A stretch of DNA of 64,000 nt. It comes from Albidovulum sediminis (GTDB lineage: Bacteria; Pseudomonadota; Alphaproteobacteria; Rhodobacterales; Rhodobacteraceae). The stretch spans positions 2,096,245 to 2,160,244 of the forward strand of contig NZ_JAOCQF010000001.1 in the NCBI RefSeq assembly GCF_025380365.1, in the 5' to 3' direction. Shown in pieces: positions 44,356-53,299 of this stretch; within the stretch, counting starts at the first letter, position 1; the number at the start of each line of letters is the position of its first letter. The notes under the pieces are model-generated. The model had not been told where the DNA came from, ran no database searches, and saw only the letters and a list, made by a program, of their open reading frames with translations. Made by a program: the position numbers and the translations under genes.

Positions 44356-45018
44356 CTAGCCCTTCGGTGCCAGAAGCTTCAGCGCCGCGCGGATCAGGGC
44401 CGGCGTCTCTGCGCCCGCATTCTCCCCCGCCGCCTGCGCGACGGCCGCCGCCGCCTCGCCCTGGCCATAACCGAGGTTGATGAGCGCCGACAGCGCCTCG
44501 GCCGTCGCCGCCGCCTCGGGACGCGGCGCGGGCTGGGCCTTGCGCGGGGCGGCCACCTCGACCACGTCATCCGAAGGGGCCAGATCGACCGTCAGCGTTC
44601 CGCCCAGCGCCATGACAGTCGGGGCCTTGTCGCGCAGTTCCATCACCACCCGCTGCGCCAACTTCGGCCCGACACCGGGCGCGGCCTTGATCGAGGCGGA
44701 ATCGCCCAGCGCGATCGCGCGGGCCAGCCCCTCTGCCCCGAGCGTGCCGAGAATGGCCATCGACGCCTTGGCCCCCACGCCCTGCACCGTCATCAGAAGC
44801 CGGTGCCATTCCTTTTCGAGAAGCGTCGGAAAGCCGAAAAGCTGGAGCAGATCCTCCCTCACCAGAAGGTCGGTATAAAGCGCCGCAGCCTCCCCCACAG
44901 GGGGCAGCGCCGCCGCGGTGCGCTGCGAGACGTGGACGACATAGCCCACCCCGCGCACGTCGATCAGCACATGATCCATCGCCCGGTGCAGGATGACGCC
45001 CGCGATCCGCCCGATCAT
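44356..45018 (-). CDS. ruvA: Holliday junction-binding protein RuvA
   Basis: 220 residues. The N-terminal OB fold starts [20 protein letters not shown]. The HhH region has [13 protein letters not shown] and [16 protein letters not shown]. An Ala/Pro-rich acid linker leads to the C-terminal RuvB-binding helices ([19 protein letters not shown]). The ATG overlaps ruvC by 4 bases. It tetramerises on the four-way junction. Confidence 0.96.
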   Translation of the reverse strand: MIGRIAGVILHRAMDHVLIDVRGVGYVVHVSQRTAAALPPVGEAAALYTDLLVREDLLQLFGFPTLLEKEWHRLLMTVQGVGAKASMAILGTLGAEGLARAIALGDSASIKAAPGVGPKLAQRVVMELRDKAPTVMALGGTLTVDLAPSDDVVEVAAPRKAQPAPRPEAAATAEALSALINLGYGQGEAAAAVAQAAGENAGAETPALIRAALKLLAPKG

Positions 45019-45518
45019 GCCGCCCCCTTCAGCGCGGCGGCCAGCCGGCCGGCGCTTTGCAGGTGGTGCGCATGACAGATCGCCACGGCCAGCGCGTCGG
45101 CCGCGTCAGGCCCGGCGAGTTCCACCCCCGGAAGCTGGAATCGCACCATGTGTTCGACCTGACCCTTGGCGGCATGGCCGACGCCGACCACTGCCTTCTT
45201 GACGGCGTTCGGCGCATATTCCCCGACTGCAAGCCCCGCCTGCGCCGGGACCAGAAGCGCGATGCCGCGGGCCTGGCCCAGTTTCAGCGTCGCCACCGCG
45301 TCCTTGTTGACGAAGGTCTGCTCCACGGCCGCCGCATCGGGCACATGACGCAGGATCACCTCGGTCAACGCCTCGTGCAGCGATTTCAGCCGTTCGGCCA
45401 GATCCCGGCCCTCGGAGTGGATGATGCCGTTTGCGACATGGCTGAGTCGCGATCCCTTGGCCTCGATCACCCCCCAGCCGAGGTTCCTGAGCCCCGGGTC
45501 GATCCCGAGAACGCGCAT
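45015..45518 (-). CDS. ruvC: Holliday junction resolvase RuvC
   Basis: 167 residues. [19 protein letters not shown] carries the first catalytic Asp (Asp7). [10 protein letters not shown] carries the Glu, and [16 protein letters not shown] carries the last Asp pair. It cuts the junction symmetrically. First gene of ruvCAB; the promoter should lie in the 314-base gap shared with the divergent DUF1127 gene. Confidence 0.97.
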   Translation of the reverse strand: MRVLGIDPGLRNLGWGVIEAKGSRLSHVANGIIHSEGRDLAERLKSLHEALTEVILRHVPDAAAVEQTFVNKDAVATLKLGQARGIALLVPAQAGLAVGEYAPNAVKKAVVGVGHAAKGQVEHMVRFQLPGVELAGPDAADALAVAICHAHHLQSAGRLAAALKGAA

Positions 45519-45832
45519 GTTTCACCCTGCTCGTGTTGCTTTTCGGACACGACTAGCACGAAAGGCGAACATCGCAAAGAGAGAATGGTCGGGCGATCAG
45601 CTGACGCGCCTGTGATCGACGAGGTCGGAAATCGTCTTTGCATGCGCAGAAAACGACACTTTTTGCACTTGCAGAAACCGTTTTATTGCAGGAAGTTAAC
45701 GGAACCCCGACCCATGCAATCGCTGCATGGCGGCACTGCAAGCGCATCCCTTGCCGGTGCACACGGGCCTGTCTAAATCCTCCTCAGCCGCAGGGGAAAG
45801 CCTCTGCACCAGGATTTCTGAGGATCAGGACA
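45519..45832. promoter_or_regulatory. 314-base divergent region with repeats and a structured leader
   Basis: No gene is seen. Two imperfect 19-base direct repeats, TTTGCATGCGCAGAAAACG (45637-45655) and TTTGCACTTGCAGAAACCG (45662-45680), lie 25 bases apart and match at 15 of 19 positions. Downstream is a leader that can fold over the ribosome-binding site of the DUF1127 gene (separate entry). Exact promoter boxes are not assigned. Confidence 0.5.
45775..45824 (+). promoter_or_regulatory. Folded 5' leader of the DUF1127 gene
   Basis: An inner hairpin GCAGGGG (45790-45796) / CCTCTGC (45801-45807) has one G-T wobble. It sits inside an outer pairing TCCTCAG (45781-45787) / CTGAGGA (45818-45824) that covers the AGGA close to the start codon. 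AAATCC (45775-45780) / GGATTT (45812-45817) is an alternative pairing that excludes the outer one. Such mutually exclusive stems suit an RNA thermometer or sRNA-controlled leader. Confidence 0.45.
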
Positions 45833-46021
45833 ATGACGACTTACACCAACACCCGCGCCGCTTCCGGCCTTCACACCGGCTTCTTCTCCAGCCTCGTTTC
45901 GATCGTTGCCGCATGGAACGATGCCCGCGTCACCCGCAACGCGCTGTCGCGCCTGTCGGACCGCGAACTTGACGATATCGGGCTGTGCCGCGGTGACATC
46001 GAAGACATCGCGCGCCGCTGA
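45833..46021 (+). CDS. DUF1127 small protein (YjiS-like)
   Basis: 62 residues. The C-terminal half has the DUF1127 pattern WNDARVTRNALSRLSDRELDDIGLCRGDIEDIAR. These small Arg-rich proteins are frequent in Rhodobacterales. A Rhodobacter relative, CcaF1, is reported to bind RNA and is expressed under stress with sRNAs. The start has TCAGGACA before the ATG, partly hidden in a hairpin. A strong terminator follows. It is probably a monocistronic stress gene. Confidence 0.85.
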   Translation: MTTYTNTRAASGLHTGFFSSLVSIVAAWNDARVTRNALSRLSDRELDDIGLCRGDIEDIARR

Positions 46022-46046
46022 GATCTTTCACGACGCAGCCGCAAAA

Positions 46047-46081
46047 AAAGGCCGTGCCCGGATCGCCGGACACGGCCTTTT
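46047..46081. terminator. Bidirectional intrinsic terminator
   Basis: AAAAGGCCGTG (46047-46057) and CACGGCCTTTT (46071-46081) form an 11-base perfect stem around a GC loop. It has T-runs in both directions, between the DUF1127 gene and the convergent hypothetical gene. Confidence 0.9.
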
Positions 46082-46099
46082 CTGCTCGTAGGCGGTCGA

Positions 46100-46447
46100 T
46101 CAGCGGATCACGCCGCGGATGACCTCGGAAAGCCAGATGGTTGCCTGGCCGGCCTCCAGCACATAGGCGCCGGCCTGGTCGATGACGGTGCCCTGCTGCA
46201 GCATGGCGACGCGGTCGTCGTAGAAATCTTGCCCGATCACGGCCAGGACACCGGCCTTGATCAGCAGGACAGTGAGCGCGACGAGCAGGATCGGCATGAT
46301 CCAGGTGGAGCGGTAACGCCGCCTGCGCTGCGCGTTGTAATGGAACATACCCAGCGTTCCCTCCGCCTCGAACCCGCCACCCGCGGCATGGATCCGCTGG
46401 ATGCGGTCGACACGGCCGTAGAAGTCTTTCATATTGGGATCGACCAC
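46100..46447 (-). CDS. Single-helix membrane protein, unknown function
   Basis: 115 residues beginning at GTG 46447, with AGGAG 9 bases upstream; ATG 46432 is a shorter alternative. The Arg-rich patch NAQRRRRYRSTW is followed by one membrane helix (IMPILLVALTVLLIKAGVLAVI), suggesting the N-terminus stays in the cytoplasm. The C-terminal 50 residues (QQGTVIDQAGAYVLEAGQATIWLSEVIRG) would be periplasmic. No known domain. Confidence 0.6.
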   Translation of the reverse strand: MVDPNMKDFYGRVDRIQRIHAAGGGFEAEGTLGMFHYNAQRRRRYRSTWIMPILLVALTVLLIKAGVLAVIGQDFYDDRVAMLQQGTVIDQAGAYVLEAGQATIWLSEVIRGVIR

Positions 46448-46542
46448 TTGCCAATCTCCTGAACTTTTTCGGCGCGCCCCCGCCAACGTTGAAGCTGCGT
46501 TGAAAATAAGGCGAAAATTGGGCGCTCGTCCCGTCTTTCGGC

Positions 46543-47415
46543 TTATTCGTTCCGCTCCAGCACCAATGTCGTCCAATCGGAGAGTTCGTCGCGCCCGATG
46601 ACACCGAAACCTGTCATTTTGTAGGCCGCTGCGACCTCGTCGGCCTGCGTGTTCAGGATGCCGGACAGAATCGCCTTCCCGCCCGGCGCAATCGCCTGCC
46701 CCATCCGGGGGGCGAGTGCCACAAGTGGCCCCTTCAGGATGTTGGCGAACACCAGATCGTAGGGCATGCGCGCCGTCAGGTCCGGGTGGTCAAACCCGGC
46801 CGCCTCGACACAGTGCACTCGGTCGGCCATGCCGTTCGCGGCCACGTTGGCGGCCGCAACCTCGACGGCGACGGGGTCGATGTCCGACGCGATGACCGGC
46901 TCGGGCCAGATCGCGGCGGCGGCCATGGCCAGAACCGCGGTGCCGCAGCCGATGTCCGCGACGTTGCGGGCGCGAAATCCCGCGCGCTCCAGCCGGTCGA
47001 GCGCCAGGAGACAGCCCTTGGTGGTCGAGTGATGCCCGGTTCCGAAGGCCATGGCGGCCTCGATCAGAAGCGGCACGCAGTCTGCGGGCACCCGGTCCGC
47101 GTCATGGCTTCCATAGACGAAGAACCGTCCCGCCTCGACCGGCTGCAATTCCCGCCTCACATGGGCCACCCAGTCGGTGTCCGGAACTTCCGAGATGACG
47201 AAGGGGCGCGCGCCGTGGGCCATGGCCATGAGCGCCAAGCCGATGCCGTCAGGGGCCTCCTCGAAATAGGCGCCGACCTCGTACTGCCCTGACCCGTCCT
47301 CGATCTCGAAGACGCCAACGCCGGAGGGTTCGGGCTCAAGGTTTTCCAGCGCCCCGGCGAGGGCTTCGGCCGCTTCGCGGGTGTCAAGCGTGGTCAGGGC
47401 GGAAAAGACGGGCAT
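46543..47415 (-). CDS. prmA: Ribosomal protein L11 methyltransferase-like (PrmA)
   Basis: 290 residues. AFGTGHHSTTKGCLLALDRL is the PrmA signature. NVADIGCGTAVLAMAAA is SAM motif I, and DLVFANILKGPLVALAP carries the N-x-x NIL motif. It trimethylates ribosomal protein L11. The N-terminal substrate-recognition domain is of normal length. Confidence 0.92.
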   Translation of the reverse strand: MPVFSALTTLDTREAAEALAGALENLEPEPSGVGVFEIEDGSGQYEVGAYFEEAPDGIGLALMAMAHGARPFVISEVPDTDWVAHVRRELQPVEAGRFFVYGSHDADRVPADCVPLLIEAAMAFGTGHHSTTKGCLLALDRLERAGFRARNVADIGCGTAVLAMAAAAIWPEPVIASDIDPVAVEVAAANVAANGMADRVHCVEAAGFDHPDLTARMPYDLVFANILKGPLVALAPRMGQAIAPGGKAILSGILNTQADEVAAAYKMTGFGVIGRDELSDWTTLVLERNE

Positions 47416-47529
47416 GGCGGCTCCGGGACGCGGGAAAGGGTGCGTCCGGCCTTAGGCCCCGGCCCGGTCCGGGTCAAGCGCGGCAGCGGTTCGGGCGGGG
47501 CGTCTTGCCGCCCCCTTTGCCCGCGCGGT

Positions 47530-48192
47530 TCAGCCGCGTGCAGCGGGAAGCCCGATGGGGCAGGTCACCCCGGTCCCGCCGATGCCGCAGTAGCCGTCCG
47601 GGTTCTTGGCCAGATACTGCTGGTGGTAGTCCTCGGCAAAGTAGAACTCCTCGGCGGGGCGGATTTCGGTGGTGATGGCCCCGTAACCCGCAGCCCTCAG
47701 GCGATCGGCATAGGCGGCGCGGCTCGCCTCGGCGGCCTCGGCCTGCGCCTTCGTATAGGTGTAGATGCCCGAGCGGTACTGCGTGCCCACGTCATTGCCC
47801 TGCCGGTTGCCCTGCGTCGGGTCGTGGTTTTCCCAGAAGACCTTCAGAAGCTCCTCGTAGCTTACGATCTGCGGATCGTAGATGAGCCGGACCACCTCCG
47901 TATGGCCGGTCAGGCCGGTGCAGGTTTCCCTGTAGGTCGGGTTCGGCGTGATGCCGGCGGAATAGCCGACCATGGTCAGCCAGACCCCCTCGACCTGCCA
48001 GAACTTGCGCTCCACCCCCCAGAAGCAGCCCATGGCGAACATCGCCTCTTCCATGCCGGCCGGAACCGGGGATTTCAGCGGCAGGCCCGACAGGAAATGG
48101 AACTCGGCCGTGGGAATGGGGTCGGGACGGCCCGGTAGGGCCTCCTCCTGCGCGGGCATGCGGGCGGGCCGTCCGAAGAGCGCGTTGAGCAC
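47530..48192 (-). CDS. msrA: Peptide methionine sulfoxide reductase MsrA
   Basis: 220 residues. [17 protein letters not shown] holds the catalytic Cys (GCFWG). [26 protein letters not shown] and [26 protein letters not shown] are family blocks. An extra 45-residue N-terminus resembles the longer MsrA forms. It repairs Met-S-sulfoxide. The GTG start has a perfect AAGGAGG 7 bases before it. Confidence 0.95.
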   Translation of the reverse strand: MLNALFGRPARMPAQEEALPGRPDPIPTAEFHFLSGLPLKSPVPAGMEEAMFAMGCFWGVERKFWQVEGVWLTMVGYSAGITPNPTYRETCTGLTGHTEVVRLIYDPQIVSYEELLKVFWENHDPTQGNRQGNDVGTQYRSGIYTYTKAQAEAAEASRAAYADRLRAAGYGAITTEIRPAEEFYFAEDYHQQYLAKNPDGYCGIGGTGVTCPIGLPAARG

Positions 48193-48285
48193 CGTGAAAC
48201 CTCCTTGATCCTCACGAGCGGAATATAGGTCGCCCCCTGCGGCCGCGCCAGATGATGCGACGCGATCGTGAAGCGGTCTGGCCGG

Positions 48286-49533
48286 CTACTCGGCCGGCGC
48301 GGCCACGGGCCGGGTCAGGATCGTCTCCCGCCCCGGCTCCGGGTCGAGAGGGATGAGGAACGACAGCATGAGCGACCCAGCGGAGATGCCGGCGGCAATC
48401 AGGAAGACGGCGGCCGGCGCGGCGATCCAGACCAGGCCAAGCGTCACCGGCAGGAAGACGGCGGCGATGTGGTTGATGGTGAAGGCGACCGCAGCCGTCG
48501 GGGCGATATCCTCGGGCGCGGCAATCTTCTGGAAGTAGGTCTTGAGCGCGATGGCCAGCGCGAAGAACATGTGGTCAAGGACGTAGAGCACCGCCGCCAG
48601 CATCACGCCCCAGCCGAACAGGTAGATGCCGCCGTAAGCCAGGAATACGCAGACCAGGCCGGAGTATTCGAAGATCAGCGCCCGGCGTTCGCCCCATTTT
48701 GCGACAACCCGTCCCATGATCGGCGCGAAGAAGATGTTGGCGACGAGGTTGATGAGGAACAGCCCTGTCACCTCGTCCACGGAAAACCCGAAGCGTTCGA
48801 CCATCATGAAGCCGGCGAAGACGACGAAGATCTGCCGCCGGGCGCCGGCGAAGAACTGGAGCAGGTAGTAAAGCCAATAGCGGCGGCGCAGGATCAGCCG
48901 CTTTTCCTGCGGATGGGGTGCCTCGAAGAGAGGGTAGACCAGAAGGCAGCCGAGCCCGACCAGCGCTGTGAACCCGCCCGAAACCAGGTAAACGAAGTTG
49001 TAGGACAGGTCGAACCGCCGCCAGGTCAGCACGATCAGGACATAGGCCACCAGCGTCGCGCCTGACCCCGCCGCGGCGATCCAGCCAAGCGTTTGCGGCG
49101 CGCGCTTGCGGTCGATCCACTGCAGTTGCAGCGACTGGTTGACGGTCTCGTAGTAGTGAAAGCCGATCGAGGAGAGGAGCGTGATGGCGAGTATCCCGCC
49201 CAGCGAGGGGAACCAGGCCGTGACCGCCGTCGCCACACCCAGCAGCGTCAGGGACAGCAGCGCCAGCACCTGTTCACGCAGGAACAGGAGGACGAAGATC
49301 ACCCCGATGGCCAGAAAGCCCGGAATCTCCCGCACCGTGTGCAGAAGGCCAATGTCGGCGCCGTCGAAGGCGGCGGCGGTGATGACGAAGTTGTTCAGAA
49401 GCGCGGACCAGGTGGAAAAGGCCACCGGCATCGCCGCGGCCATCACGAACAGAAGCACCGACGGCCGCCGCCAGCGGGGGAGGTGGTCGGTCTCGCGCAG
49501 GGGAAGGACGTGCAGCCGCATGGGCAACGGCAT
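48286..49533 (-). CDS. MFS transporter
   Basis: About 415 residues, twelve hydrophobic helices. The cytoplasmic loop after helix 6 is basic (EKRLILRRRYWLYYLLQFFAGARRQIF). VNQSLQLQWIDRKRAPQTLGW lies after helix 4, and IMGRVVAKWGERRALIFEYSG is an MFS loop motif. It is not related closely to the MFS protein at 16595-17797. No substrate hint. Start is ambiguous (ATG 49533 or 49521). Confidence 0.7.
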   Translation of the reverse strand: MPLPMRLHVLPLRETDHLPRWRRPSVLLFVMAAAMPVAFSTWSALLNNFVITAAAFDGADIGLLHTVREIPGFLAIGVIFVLLFLREQVLALLSLTLLGVATAVTAWFPSLGGILAITLLSSIGFHYYETVNQSLQLQWIDRKRAPQTLGWIAAAGSGATLVAYVLIVLTWRRFDLSYNFVYLVSGGFTALVGLGCLLVYPLFEAPHPQEKRLILRRRYWLYYLLQFFAGARRQIFVVFAGFMMVERFGFSVDEVTGLFLINLVANIFFAPIMGRVVAKWGERRALIFEYSGLVCVFLAYGGIYLFGWGVMLAAVLYVLDHMFFALAIALKTYFQKIAAPEDIAPTAAVAFTINHIAAVFLPVTLGLVWIAAPAAVFLIAAGISAGSLMLSFLIPLDPEPGRETILTRPVAAPAE

Positions 49534-49591
49534 ATCGCGTCGATCCGACCTTGGCGAGAGCAAAGCAGAAGCGCCGGAGCGGCCGGCCGCG

Positions 49592-51787
49592 TCACCAGAA
49601 GCTTTGCGGGTCGATGTCGATCGACAGCCGAAGGTTCGCGGGTGGCCTGATCTGGCCCACCCATTCGGCCAGCGCGGCTTGAAGCGCCACGCCCTTGGCC
49701 GCCTTGACCAGAAGCCGCACGCGGTGGCGGCCGCGGACGCGCGCGATCGGGGCCGGTGCGGGGCCGAACACCTGCGCGCCGATCCGGCGCAGCGGCGCGT
49801 CGCGACGGGCCAGTTCGTTGCCGAAGTCGAAAACCGCCTGCACGTCGGGCGACGACAGGACGACCCCGGCAAGCCGGCCGAAGGGCGGCATCCCCGCGGC
49901 CTGCCGCTCAGCGGCCTCGGCGCGCCAGAACGCCTCTTCCTCGCCCGAAAGGATGGCGCGGATGACGGGGTGCTCAGGCTGGTAGGTCTGCAGAAGCGCC
50001 AGCCCCGGCCGTTCGCCCCGCCCCGCCCGCCCCGACACCTGCCGCATCAACTGGAACGTGCGCTCGGCGGCGCGAAGGTCCGATCCCTGCAACCCCAGGT
50101 CGGCGTCGATCACGCCCACGAGCGTCAGGAGTGGGAAATTGTGCCCCTTGGCCACAAGCTGCGTGCCGATGATGATGTCGGCGCCCCCGCCGGCGATCTC
50201 CACGATCTTTTCCTTCAGCGCCCGGGCAGAGCCGAAAAGGTCCGACGACAGGACCGCGACCCGTGCCTCGGGGAAGCGTTCGGCCACCTCCTCGGCCAGA
50301 CGTTCGACCCCCGGCCCGACCGGCGCGAGGCGCCCCGCCACGCCGCAGTTCGGGCAGGTCTCCGGCATCGGCCGGGTCTCGCCGCACTGGTGGCAGACCA
50401 GGCGCTTGAGGAAACGATGCTCCACCATCCGCGCGTCGCAGTGGTCGCACCCGATCTGGTGGCCGCAGGCCCGGCAGATGGTGACGGGGGCATAGCCGCG
50501 GCGGTTCAGGAACAGGAGCGCCTGTTCCCCCGCCTCGATCCGGGCGCGGACGGCCCCGGCCAGCGTCGGGCCGATCCAGCGGTTCGGTTCCAGCCGTTCG
50601 GCCCGCATGTCGATCGCCCGCATCTCGGGCAGTTCCGCCACCCCGAAGCGCGATGTCAGGTCGATGCGCGCGTATTTCCCGGCCTCGGCATTGACCCAGG
50701 TTTCCAGGCAAGGCGTGGCAGAGGCCAGCACCACCTGCGCATCGCACAGGGACGCCCGCAGCACCGCCATGTCGCGCGCGTTGTAGAGTGCGCCGTCCTC
50801 CTGCTTGTAGGAGGTGTCGTGTTCCTCGTCGACGACGATGAGGCCGAGGTCGCGGAACGGCAGGAACAGCGCCGACCGCGCGCCGACGACCAGCCCGACG
50901 CCCCCCTCGCCCGCCATCCGCCACAACCGGCGGCGTTCGGTCTGGGTGACGCCGGAATGCCATTCGCCGGGTCTTGCGCCAAATCGGTCCTCGACCCGCG
51001 CGAGGAACTCGGCGGTCAGCGCGATTTCCGGCAGGAGAACCAGCGCCTGACGGCCCTGCCGAAGGCACTCTGCCACCGCCTCCAGGTAGACCTCGGTCTT
51101 GCCCGACCCGGTGACGCCCTTCAACAGCGTGGTTCCATAGCGGCCGGACGCGACGGCCGCGCGCAGGCGGTCGGCAGCCGCCGCCTGGTCCTCGGCCAGC
51201 GCCTTGCCCGCAAGATCGGGGTCGAGACGGGGATAGGGAAGGTCGCGCGGCGCCTCCTCCTCGGCCACGACGCCCTGCTTCACCAACCCCTTGACGACGC
51301 CGCTGCCGACGCCAGCAAGCCCTGCGAGTTCGCCGAGCGTGAAGGCCGCGCCGCCGTAATCGTCCAGCACCGCCATCACGCGGGCGCGGGCGTCGGTCAG
51401 CCGGTCCGGCGCGGCCCAGCCCTTGCGGTAGACCTTGCGCGGTCCCGGCGGATCGGCCAGCCCCGGCGCGCGGGTCGCCAGCCGCAGCATCGCCGGCATC
51501 GGCGTCAGCGTGTAGTCGGCCGCGCGCTCAAGGAAGACGCGCATCGCCCCACCCATCGGCGCTGCGTCCAGCACGCGGGTCACGGGCCGGATCTTCGTGG
51601 GATCGAAGCCGCCCTCCCCCGGCCCCCAGACGACGCCGAGAACAAGGCGCGGGCCCAGCGGCACCTCGACGAAGGCGCCCGCGAAGCAGCCGCCGGCCGG
51701 GGCGCGGTAGTCAAGCGCGCGGCCCAGCGGTTCGGTCGTCAGCACCGCGACGAGCGCGCCCTCGTCAAAAAAATCCGCCTCAGCCAT
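49592..51787 (-). CDS. priA: Primosomal replication-restart helicase PriA
   Basis: 731 residues. The 3'BD domain is N-terminal (about 1-110). Walker A LLKGVTGSGKTEVYLEAV, then DEEH box VVDEEHDTSYKQ and RAALCDAQ-type motifs follow. The zinc-binding region has four CxxC pairs (CRACGHQIGCDHC, CHQCGE, CPNCG). The C-terminal helicase motif VSGRAGRGERPG is clear. It restarts stalled replication forks. It ends 59 bases upstream of the MFS start. Confidence 0.96.
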   Translation of the reverse strand: MAEADFFDEGALVAVLTTEPLGRALDYRAPAGGCFAGAFVEVPLGPRLVLGVVWGPGEGGFDPTKIRPVTRVLDAAPMGGAMRVFLERAADYTLTPMPAMLRLATRAPGLADPPGPRKVYRKGWAAPDRLTDARARVMAVLDDYGGAAFTLGELAGLAGVGSGVVKGLVKQGVVAEEEAPRDLPYPRLDPDLAGKALAEDQAAAADRLRAAVASGRYGTTLLKGVTGSGKTEVYLEAVAECLRQGRQALVLLPEIALTAEFLARVEDRFGARPGEWHSGVTQTERRRLWRMAGEGGVGLVVGARSALFLPFRDLGLIVVDEEHDTSYKQEDGALYNARDMAVLRASLCDAQVVLASATPCLETWVNAEAGKYARIDLTSRFGVAELPEMRAIDMRAERLEPNRWIGPTLAGAVRARIEAGEQALLFLNRRGYAPVTICRACGHQIGCDHCDARMVEHRFLKRLVCHQCGETRPMPETCPNCGVAGRLAPVGPGVERLAEEVAERFPEARVAVLSSDLFGSARALKEKIVEIAGGGADIIIGTQLVAKGHNFPLLTLVGVIDADLGLQGSDLRAAERTFQLMRQVSGRAGRGERPGLALLQTYQPEHPVIRAILSGEEEAFWRAEAAERQAAGMPPFGRLAGVVLSSPDVQAVFDFGNELARRDAPLRRIGAQVFGPAPAPIARVRGRHRVRLLVKAAKGVALQAALAEWVGQIRPPANLRLSIDIDPQSFW

Positions 51788-51873
51788 GCCGCGCGCCCGT
51801 CATGGGTTCCGAAGGGTGACGGCATGCGCTAGAAGGGCGCCCGACACCAGCCGCCAGTCCGGGGACCGCAGCC

Positions 51874-52527
51874 ATGAAATTCTTCGTCGATACCGCCGAT
51901 ACCGCCGCCATCAGGGAACTGAACGACCTTGGCATGGTCGATGGCGTGACCACCAACCCCTCGCTGATCCTGAAATCGGGCCGCGACATCCTGGAGGTCA
52001 CGAAAGAGATCTGCGACATGGTCTCGGGCCCCGTTTCCGCCGAAGTCGTGGCCACCGAGGCCAAGGCGATGATCGCCGAAGGGCTGAAGCTTTCCAAGAT
52101 CGCGCCGAACATCGCGATCAAGGTGCCGCTGACCTGGGACGGACTCACCGCCTGCAAGGCTTTCGCATCCGAGGGGCTGAAGGTCAACGTCACGCTCTGC
52201 TTCTCGGCCGCGCAGGCGATCCTTGCGGCAAAGGCCGGCGCCTCGTTCATCTCGCCCTTCATCGGCCGGATCGACGACATCCACTATGACGGGACCGACC
52301 TGATCGAGGATATCCGCATCATCTACGACAACTACACCTACTCCACCGAGATCCTCGCGGCCTCGATCCGGTCGGTCAATCACGTGATCGACTGCGCCAA
52401 GATCGGCGCCGACGTGGTGACCGCGCCGCCGTCGGTGATCAAGTCGATGGCCAATCACGTGCTGACCGACAAGGGTCTGGACCAGTTTCTGAAGGACTGG
52501 GCAAAAACGGGGCAGAAAATCCTGTAG
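51874..52527 (+). CDS. Transaldolase / fructose-6-phosphate aldolase
   Basis: 217 residues, the short transaldolase (Fsa/TalC/TAL3B) subfamily. [32 protein letters not shown] is diagnostic. The Schiff-base Lys is in NIAIKVPLT. Cys is in [11 protein letters not shown]. It makes or cleaves fructose 6-phosphate or transfers dihydroxyacetone. Length and motif do not separate aldolase from transaldolase. Divergent from priA. Confidence 0.93.
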   Translation: MKFFVDTADTAAIRELNDLGMVDGVTTNPSLILKSGRDILEVTKEICDMVSGPVSAEVVATEAKAMIAEGLKLSKIAPNIAIKVPLTWDGLTACKAFASEGLKVNVTLCFSAAQAILAAKAGASFISPFIGRIDDIHYDGTDLIEDIRIIYDNYTYSTEILAASIRSVNHVIDCAKIGADVVTAPPSVIKSMANHVLTDKGLDQFLKDWAKTGQKIL

Positions 52528-52581
52528 GACGGTGTATAGTCCCTGAAAAACCAGTCTGATCGGGCAGATAAAGGGACGGAC

Positions 52582-53289
52582 ATGTCGGAAAGCGCCGCCA
52601 TCGCAGCGGAGTTGCGCGCCAGGATCATGGCGGCGCCGGAAGTGATCCTTGAGGACCGCGACCTGATGCGCGCGCTCATCTCCGCCAACGAGCGGGCGAT
52701 GGGCGCCAACATCGTCGACCTGCGCGGCATCGCGATGGAGCGGCTGGAGGCGCGGCTCGACCGGCTGGAGGATACCCACCGCAGCGTCATTGCGGCCGCC
52801 TATGAAAACCTCGCAGGCACCAACCAGATCCACCGCGCGATCCTCAAGCTCTTGGAACCGCTCGGGTTCGAGGAGTTTCTGACCTGCATCGCGACCGATG
52901 TCGCCCAGATCCTGCGGGTGGATTCCATTCGCCTCGTGCTGGAAAGCGCACAGTCGGGGGAGGTAGCGGCACTTGGCCGCTTCGGCGCGATCCTGGCGGT
53001 GACCGAACCGGGCTTCATCGAGGCGTACATGCGCGGTGGACGCCCCGCACCCATGCGCCCCGTCGTCCTGCGCCCGGTCCAGCGGGAGCTTGCGGCCCTT
53101 CATGGCGAGCGTGCGGACTGGATCGCCTCCGAAGCGCTCCTCCGGCTCGACCTCGGGGCGGGGCGGATGGCGGGGATGCTGGTGATGGGCTCCGAGGACC
53201 CCGAACAGTTCCGTCCGAGCCATGGCACCGACCTTCTGACCTTCTTCGCCGGCGTTTTCGAACGCGCGATGCGCCGGTGGCTGGGCTGA
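52582..53289 (+). CDS. DUF484-family protein
   Basis: 235 residues. Helical N-terminus (AAIAAELRARIMAAPEVILEDRDLMRALI) followed by a GAF-like domain containing AGTNQIHRAILKLLEPLGFEEFL and GMLVMGSEDPEQF. DUF484 genes usually precede xerC in proteobacteria, as here, where xerC starts 10 bases downstream. AAGGGA is before the ATG. Function unknown; a sensor role is inferred from the GAF fold only. Confidence 0.85.
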   Translation: MSESAAIAAELRARIMAAPEVILEDRDLMRALISANERAMGANIVDLRGIAMERLEARLDRLEDTHRSVIAAAYENLAGTNQIHRAILKLLEPLGFEEFLTCIATDVAQILRVDSIRLVLESAQSGEVAALGRFGAILAVTEPGFIEAYMRGGRPAPMRPVVLRPVQRELAALHGERADWIASEALLRLDLGAGRMAGMLVMGSEDPEQFRPSHGTDLLTFFAGVFERAMRRWLG

Positions 53290-53299
53290 GGGAAGGCGG

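Noticed and set aside
45519-45832. tRNA or small RNA gene in the ruvC/DUF1127 gap
   Set aside because: No cloverleaf or T-loop sequence is found; the visible structure is a leader next to the coding start.
49181-51832. 883-codon plus-strand frame opposite priA
   Set aside because: PriA carries all helicase motifs on the minus strand; the opposite frame is a by-product of high GC third positions.
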